A DNA stretch of 64,000 nucleotides from Micromonospora sp. MW-13 (GTDB lineage: Bacteria > Actinomycetota > Actinomycetes > Mycobacteriales > Micromonosporaceae): positions 682,001 to 746,000 of the forward strand of contig NZ_QKKX01000009.1 of the NCBI RefSeq assembly GCF_003434305.1, written 5' to 3'. This document shows, in pieces, positions 59,725 to 64,000 of this stretch (position 1 is its first letter; each line of letters begins with the position of its first letter). The notes under the pieces are model-generated. The model was not told the DNA's origin. It saw only the letters and a list, made by a program, of their open reading frames with translations, and did no database searches. The position numbers were made by a program, and so were the translations under genes.

Positions 59725-61251
59725 ATGCGTCGTACCACCGTCCTGGGCGGGCTGGCCACGGCCGCGCTGCTGGCCGCCGCCGCCCTGCCGGGCGCGGCCG
59801 CCGCCGCGCCCGCCGCCGACGCGTTCACCCGCGCCGTCGCCCAGCTCAAGGCACACTCCGGCAGCACCCTGGTCGACGACGGGCAGAGTTTCACGCTCCG
59901 CGACGTCGTCACCGACGCGGACGGCGCCCAGCACGTCCGGCTCCACCGGTACGCCGACGGGCTGCCCGTCCTCGGCGGCGACCTGGTGGTCCACCTCGGC
60001 AGCGGCAACTCCTGGCGGGGCACCAGCCAGAGCATGACGGCCGCGCCGCGCCGGGGCGCGAAGGCGACCGTCGGCCGGGCCGCCGCCGGCCAGGTCGCGC
60101 TCGCCGCCTCCACCGCCACCGCCCGCCGGGTCGCCGGCACCCAACTGGTGTACGACGCCGGCGACACCGGCACCGCCCTCGCCTACGAGGTGGTGGTCGG
60201 CGGCATGTACGCCGACGGCACCCCGAGCGAGCTGCACGTGCTCGTCGACGCGAGCACCGGCGCGGTCCGCGACTCCTGGGAGGGCGTGCAGCGCGAGGGC
60301 ACCGGCAACACCTTCCACTCCGGTACCGTGCCGCTGGGCACCACCGCCGCCGGTGGCACGTACCAGCTCAACGACGGCGCCCGGGGCGGCCACAAGACGT
60401 ACGACCTGAACGGCGGCACCACCGGCACCGGCGCCCTGGTCAGCAGCGCCACGAACGTCTTCGGCGACGGGACGCTGGCCAACCGGCAGACGGTCGCCGC
60501 CGACGCCCACTACGGCGCGGCCGTGACCTGGGACTTCTACAAGAACACCTTCGGCCGCAACGGCATCCGCAACGACGGTGTCGCCGCGTACAGCCGGGTG
60601 CACTACAGCTCCAACTACGCCAACGCGTTCTGGAGCGACTCCTGTTTCTGCATGACCTACGGCGACGGCGGCTCCGGCTGGTACCCGCTGACCTCCCTGG
60701 ACGTCGCCGGGCACGAGATGACCCACGGCGTCACCAGCAACACCGCCGGGCTGGTGTACCGCGGTGAGCCCGGCGGCCTCAACGAGGCCACCAGCGACAT
60801 CTTCGGGACCCTGGTCGAGTTCTCCGCGGCCAACGGAAACGACCCGGGCGACTACCTGATCGGCGAGAAGCTGCGCAGCACGCCGTTGCGCTACATGGAC
60901 AAGCCCTCCAGGGACGGCTCGTCGGCCGACTGCTGGTCCAGCTCCCTCCGCTTCCTGGACGTGCACTACTCCTCCGGCGTGGCGAACCACTTCTTCTACC
61001 TGCTCGCTGTCGGCAGCGGCGCCTCCGCGTACGGCGACAGCCCGACCTGCAACGGCAGCACCGTCACCGGCATCGGCAACGCCAAGGCCGGGGCGATCTG
61101 GTACCGCGCGCTGACCACCTACATGACCTCGCGGACCAACTACGCGGGCGCCCGCACCGCCACCCTGTCGGCTGCCGCCGACCTGTACGGCAGCGGCAGC
61201 ACCGAGTACCAGACGGTCGCCGCCGCCTGGTCGGCCGTGAACGTCAACTGA
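59725..61251 (+). CDS. Secreted thermolysin-like M4 metalloprotease
   Basis: 508 aa. Signal peptide (RRTTVLGGLATAALLAAA, cleavage near AAAAAP), then an FTP/PepSY propeptide (about 35-185; VRLHRYADGLPVLGGDLVVH, AYEVVVGG), then the catalytic domain. Zinc ligands are His330 and His334 in GHEMTHGVT with catalytic Glu331, and Glu354 in GGLNEATSDIF. NAFWSDSCFCMTYGDGG is the strand next to the site. The propeptide is removed on maturation. It cleaves on the N-terminal side of hydrophobic residues. ATG 59725 has AAGGCAGGAA upstream; the longer ORF from 59602 has none. A perfect palindrome follows. Confidence 0.93.
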   Translation: MRRTTVLGGLATAALLAAAALPGAAAAAPAADAFTRAVAQLKAHSGSTLVDDGQSFTLRDVVTDADGAQHVRLHRYADGLPVLGGDLVVHLGSGNSWRGTSQSMTAAPRRGAKATVGRAAAGQVALAASTATARRVAGTQLVYDAGDTGTALAYEVVVGGMYADGTPSELHVLVDASTGAVRDSWEGVQREGTGNTFHSGTVPLGTTAAGGTYQLNDGARGGHKTYDLNGGTTGTGALVSSATNVFGDGTLANRQTVAADAHYGAAVTWDFYKNTFGRNGIRNDGVAAYSRVHYSSNYANAFWSDSCFCMTYGDGGSGWYPLTSLDVAGHEMTHGVTSNTAGLVYRGEPGGLNEATSDIFGTLVEFSAANGNDPGDYLIGEKLRSTPLRYMDKPSRDGSSADCWSSSLRFLDVHYSSGVANHFFYLLAVGSGASAYGDSPTCNGSTVTGIGNAKAGAIWYRALTTYMTSRTNYAGARTATLSAAADLYGSGSTEYQTVAAAWSAVNVN

Positions 61252-61276
61252 CCCACCGACTGGCCGACGACGCACC

Positions 61277-61302
61277 ACGGGGGCGGCCCGGGCCGCCCCC
61301 GT
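61277..61302 (+). terminator. Perfect 26-bp palindrome after the M4 gene
   Basis: From 61277 to 61302 the sequence is self-complementary with no loop, 26 bp after the stop. It is likely the protease terminator and can serve the convergent reductase gene as well. Confidence 0.6.
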
Positions 61303-61411
61303 CCGGCTGGCGTTGCCGCCGTTCGTGGCGTCCGGGCGGATTGCCGCTGCCTGTGGCGTCCGGGTGGGGTGCGCCGCCGGCCAGCGGGTGGCCGGGCGTG
61401 CGGCCGTGCGA

Positions 61412-62191
61412 CTACCCGGCCGGCCCGGCTCCCGGGGCCGGCTCCGCGTCCCGGGCGTACCGGAGCATCAGCACGCCGTCCGCGGCGGCCAGCACGTGCC
61501 GCAGCGGCAGCTCCCGGTGCGGGCTGGGGGCCCCGGCGGTGATCCGCCCCGGGCCCGCCCCGGCGAGCAGCGGCGCGACGGTGAGGCAGACCTCGTCGAC
61601 CAGGTCGGCGGCGGTGAGCGCGCCGAACAGGTGCGGGCCGCCCTCGCAGAGCAGTTGGCCGAGGCCCCGCCGGCGCAGCTCGGCGAGACCGGTGGCCAGG
61701 TCCACCCGGTCGGTCCCGCAGCGCACCAGATCGGCCACCTCGGCCAGGCCGGGGGGCGCCTCGGCGGCGGCATGGGTGAGCACGACCGGTCGCACCGGCG
61801 CGTCGGCGAAGGCGGCCTGCGCCGGGTCCAGGTCCAGCGAGCCGGAGACCACGACCAGGGTCGGGTACTCGGCCAGCCCCCGCGCGCGGCGCCAGGCCCG
61901 GCGCGGCCCGCTGAGTCGTACCGCGCCGTAGCCCTCGTGCCGCAGGGTGCCGGCGGCCACCAGCAGGCCGTCGCAGAGCATCCGCAGCAGCCCGAACACC
62001 CGCTTGTCCGGCTCGCCGGAGAGCCCGGCGGAGTAGCCGTCCACGGCGACCGCGCCGTCGACGCTGGTCACGAAGTTCACCCGCAGGTGGGGACCGGCGG
62101 CCCGGCCGTAGAGGGCGGTCAGCTCCGCGTCGTCCAGCGGTGCCGGGGACGGGGCCGGCCACAGCCGGGAGATCGGGCTACCGGCGCTCAT
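61412..62191 (-). CDS. RibD C-terminal-like (pyrimidine reductase family) protein
   Basis: 259 aa. It resembles the reductase half of RibD: VNFVTSVDGAVAVDGYSAGL at the start, then DKRVFGLLRMLCDGLLVAAG, TLRHEGYG, LVVVSGSLDLD, GQLLCEGGPHLFGALTAADL and LTVAPLLAGAG. Stand-alone members reduce flavin, folate-like or other pyrimidine substrates with NADPH, so riboflavin synthesis is only one option. No deaminase domain is present. ATG 62191 overlaps the stop of a 39-aa Cys-rich ORF, so it is probably translated by coupling to it. Confidence 0.85.
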   Translation of the reverse strand: MSAGSPISRLWPAPSPAPLDDAELTALYGRAAGPHLRVNFVTSVDGAVAVDGYSAGLSGEPDKRVFGLLRMLCDGLLVAAGTLRHEGYGAVRLSGPRRAWRRARGLAEYPTLVVVSGSLDLDPAQAAFADAPVRPVVLTHAAAEAPPGLAEVADLVRCGTDRVDLATGLAELRRRGLGQLLCEGGPHLFGALTAADLVDEVCLTVAPLLAGAGPGRITAGAPSPHRELPLRHVLAAADGVLMLRYARDAEPAPGAGPAG

Positions 62192-62307
62192 TCGCCGGCC
62201 GGACCGGTGACCGGAGGGGTGGGCTCGGGGGTGCGGTGCTGGCAGTCGCACCAGTTCCGGCCCGGACAGTCGTCGTGCCGCCGCTCCCGGCAGGCTCGGC
62301 AGATCAT
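62188..62307 (-). CDS. 39-aa Cys-rich protein, leaderless and coupled to the reductase gene
   Basis: The ORF reads MICRACRERRHDDCPGRNWC then DCQHRTPEP and a Pro-rich tail. Five Cys and two His in the first 25 residues would suit one small zinc site. ATG 62307 lies 6 nt after TAGGCT and has no ribosome-binding site. Its TGA overlaps the reductase ATG. I recall similar tiny ORFs upstream of this gene in other actinobacteria but cannot check. It is too short for most gene finders and might be either a regulatory leader peptide or a working protein. Confidence 0.65.
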   Translation of the reverse strand: MICRACRERRHDDCPGRNWCDCQHRTPEPTPPVTGPAGE

Positions 62308-62313
62308 GCCGGC

Positions 62314-62319
62314 AGCCTA
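62314..62319 (-). promoter_or_regulatory. -10 element of a probable leaderless promoter for the Cys-rich ORF
   Basis: TAGGCT on the minus strand, 6 nt before the ATG at 62307. Confidence 0.5.
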
Positions 62320-62443
62320 TGCCGGGGAGGGACGGGACAGCGCACGGCCCGGCGGATCCTCCAGCTGAAGGTGAGCGGGCCTGCCCGCCGGAGGACGTCG
62401 ACGGCCGCCGTGGTGGGAGGTCCGATACACGGCGGTAACGATC

Positions 62444-62457
62444 TGGGAACGCTCCCA
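62444..62457. promoter_or_regulatory. CebR-type operator 1 (one mismatch)
   Basis: TGGGAACGCTCCCA differs at one base from the TGGGAGCGCTCCCA palindrome of LacI-family CebR regulators. It ends 8 bp before a TTGACA -35. Confidence 0.7.
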
Positions 62458-62465
62458 AAGGCTTA

Positions 62466-62471
62466 TTGACA
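62466..62471 (+). promoter_or_regulatory. -35 element of the CebE-like promoter
   Basis: A consensus TTGACA. A good -10 is not obvious; TCTCAT at 62492-62497 has a 20-nt spacer, longer than ideal. The two CebR boxes flank it. Confidence 0.55.
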
Positions 62472-62496
62472 CCTCCCGGACTCGCCGGCTCTCTCA

Positions 62497-62510
62497 TGGG
62501 AGCGCTCCCG
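62497..62510. promoter_or_regulatory. CebR-type operator 2
   Basis: TGGGAGCGCTCCCG has a perfect GGGAGCGCTCCC core and lies about where transcription should start, so repressor bound here would block initiation. Release is expected on binding of a cello-oligosaccharide. Confidence 0.72.
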
Positions 62511-62633
62511 CCCTGTGTCGCGGATCTCTCCCCGAGCACACCGGGCGCCCTCCGCGGGCCCGTCCTCGGCGGCGCGCGACTGCACAGCACCCCACCACAC
62601 GACACAGCCTCACCACTGAAAGAGGGGTCTCGG

Positions 62634-63947
62634 ATGAGCGTCCCAATCCGTCGTCGGCGGCTCGCGGCCATCGCGCTCGCGTCCGTCGCGGTGATCGCCA
62701 CCGCCTCCGCCTGCGGCGACGACTCGTCGGAAACGAGCAGCAGCGACGGTCCGGTCACGCTGGTCGTCGACGTCTTCGGCGACCAGGGCTTCGGCTATGA
62801 CGAGCTCTACAAGCAGTACGAAGCGGAGCACCCGAACGTCAAGATCCAGGAGCGCGGCAAGGGCCTCGGCCTCGGTGACTACAACACCCGGCTGACCCAG
62901 CAGATCACCGCGGGCTCCGGCGCCGGCGACGTGGTGGCGCTCGAAGAGGGCACGATCGTGCAGTTCTACGCCCAGTCCGACAAGTTCGTGAACCTGGCCG
63001 ACCACGGCGCGAACGACCTCAAGGGCAACTTCCTGCCGTGGAAGTGGGAGCAGGGCACCACCCCGGACGGCAAGGTCCTCGGCCTCGGCACCGACGTCGG
63101 CTCGATGGCGCTGTGCTACCGCAGCGACCTGTTCAAGGCCGCCGGCCTGCCGACCGACCGAGAGCAGGTCGCCGCCCTCTGGCCGACCTGGGACGAGTTC
63201 ATCGCCACCGGCCAGAAGTTCGCCGCCGCCGACAAGAAGCACAAGTTCGTCGACTCGGCGACCAACTTCTACAACGTCGTGCTGATGCAGATCGCCGGCT
63301 CCGGCTCCGGCCACACCTACTACGACAAGAGCAACAAGCTGGTCATCGGCGAGAACGCGGACATCAGGACCGCGTACGACCTGACCACCAAGATGATCTC
63401 CGCCGGCCTGTCGAACAACCTCCAGTCGTTCTCGAACGAGTGGAACGCCGGCTTCAAGAACGGCACCTTCGCCACCATCGCCTGCCCCGCCTGGATGACC
63501 GGTGTCATCAAGGGGCAGGCCGGTGACGCGGCGGCCGGCAAGTGGGACGTCGCCAAGGCCCCGGGCAACGGCGGCAACTGGGGCGGCTCCTTCCTGGCCG
63601 TGCCGAAGTCCAGCAAGCACACCAAGGAGGCCGCCGAGCTGGCGAAGTTCCTGAGCAGCGCCAAGGGCCAGACCGAGGCGTTCAAGAAGGTGGGCAACCT
63701 GCCCTCGTCGCCGCAGGCCCTGGCCGACCCGGCCGTGGCCGACTCGACCAACGAGTACTTCAGCAAGGCCCCGGTCGGCAAGATCTTCGCTGCCGGCGCG
63801 ACCGACCTGAAGCCGGTCTACCTCGGCCCGAAGAACAACGCGGTCCGCACGGCCGTGGAGAACACCCTGCGCGCCGTCGAGCAGGGCAAGTCCGCCGCCG
63901 AGCAGTGGCAGTCGGCGTTGAAGAACGGCGCCGCCGCCGGCAAGTGA
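62634..63947 (+). CDS. Sugar-binding lipoprotein of an ABC transporter (CebE-like)
   Basis: 437 aa. A signal with lipobox ATASAC sets Cys27 as the lipid anchor. The mature protein has the family-1 extracellular solute-binding pattern: TLVVDVFGDQGFGYDELYKQ, GDVVALEEGTIVQF, DGKVLGLGTDVGSMALCYR, NTFSNEWN-like QSFSNEWNAGFKNGTFATIA, WMTGVIKG and GGSFLAVP. Two CebR-type operators upstream point to cellobiose or cello-oligosaccharides as the ligand; permease genes should follow outside the window. ATG 62634 lies 7 nt after GAAAGAGGGG. It fits with the secreted LPMO 29 kb away as part of a plant or chitin polymer diet. Confidence 0.9.
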   Translation: MSVPIRRRRLAAIALASVAVIATASACGDDSSETSSSDGPVTLVVDVFGDQGFGYDELYKQYEAEHPNVKIQERGKGLGLGDYNTRLTQQITAGSGAGDVVALEEGTIVQFYAQSDKFVNLADHGANDLKGNFLPWKWEQGTTPDGKVLGLGTDVGSMALCYRSDLFKAAGLPTDREQVAALWPTWDEFIATGQKFAAADKKHKFVDSATNFYNVVLMQIAGSGSGHTYYDKSNKLVIGENADIRTAYDLTTKMISAGLSNNLQSFSNEWNAGFKNGTFATIACPAWMTGVIKGQAGDAAAGKWDVAKAPGNGGNWGGSFLAVPKSSKHTKEAAELAKFLSSAKGQTEAFKKVGNLPSSPQALADPAVADSTNEYFSKAPVGKIFAAGATDLKPVYLGPKNNAVRTAVENTLRAVEQGKSAAEQWQSALKNGAAAGK

Positions 63948-63964
63948 CCGGCCGAACCGACCAC

Positions 63965-63999
63965 GGGTGGCGCCGACAGTGCGACTGTCGGCGCCGCCC
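63965..63999 (+). terminator. Hairpin after the sugar-binding gene, possible attenuator
   Basis: Perfect 12-bp arms at 63969-63980 and 63984-63995, extendable to about 16 bp with one G-T pair, around a 3-nt loop. In sugar ABC operons such a stem after the binding-protein gene often reduces downstream expression or protects the upstream mRNA. Confidence 0.6.
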
Positions 64000-64000
64000 G

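Larger units (their letters stand above)
62308..62633. other. 326-bp divergent regulatory region before the CebE-like gene
   Basis: No ORF longer than a few residues looks real. It holds the leaderless -10 of the Cys-rich ORF on one strand and, on the other, two CebR-type operators and a TTGACA -35 (listed separately). About 120 bp between the second operator and the ATG form an apparently unstructured leader. Confidence 0.6.

Noticed and set aside
1..64000. tRNA, rRNA, insertion sequences, integrases or phage genes
   Set aside because: None recognised; base composition and codon use look uniform, so no mobile island is supported.

Overview
The window is about 64 kb of very GC-rich DNA with strongly GC-biased third codon positions, frequent GTG starts and many 4-bp start/stop overlaps. 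It encodes Dxs, an actinobacterial coproporphyrin-type heme cluster (hemE, a CgoX/HemY-like oxidase, HemQ), DUF3000, LigD-polymerase and LigC-type ligase. Together these point to a filamentous actinomycete, most likely Micromonospora or a close relative. This placement is inferred from gene content; no rRNA or tRNA gene was seen.

Left part (1-24.5 kb): the 3' end of an APC permease overlaps a TRAM-domain RNA methyltransferase, followed by anmK and dxs. A lipoprotein gene faces dxs. Three paralogous polytopic GT-C-like membrane proteins follow, two in tandem and one convergent, with a small secreted Cys-containing protein between them. Next come a PQQ-type beta-propeller protein, a C39-like cysteine peptidase, an OmpR-type two-component system, a secreted propeller-plus-malectin protein, a VOC protein and a fadA-fadB beta-oxidation pair.

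Middle part (24.6-45 kb): RNase D, a membrane-anchored trypsin-like protease next to a repeat-rich Pro/Gln membrane protein, DUF3000, and hemE-cgoX-hemQ. A chitin/cellulose LPMO with its own operator-bearing promoter follows, then GNAT, a Cys-rich small protein, MsrB and LigD-pol. After a short L12-like membrane protein comes a five-cistron ABC export operon: two giant FtsX-type permeases, a translationally coupled repeat mini-ORF between them, and two ATPases.

Right part (45-64 kb): GNAT, a two-TM K+ channel, a TAP-type hydrolase, a LigC-like DNA ligase, small and DUF genes, and an HhH glycosylase. The most notable block is a minus-strand operon herA-mre11(sbcD)-rad50(sbcC)-nurA plus a spermidine-synthase-like gene. 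Its gene order is the one known from archaeal DNA end-resection clusters. The window ends with an M4 metalloprotease, a RibD-C reductase preceded by a 39-aa Cys-rich ORF, and a CebE-like sugar-binding lipoprotein under two CebR-type operators.

Regulatory texture: many genes have a TAnnnT hexamer 6-9 nt before the start codon and no Shine-Dalgarno sequence, the layout of actinobacterial leaderless transcripts. Many convergent gene ends are separated by strong palindromes.
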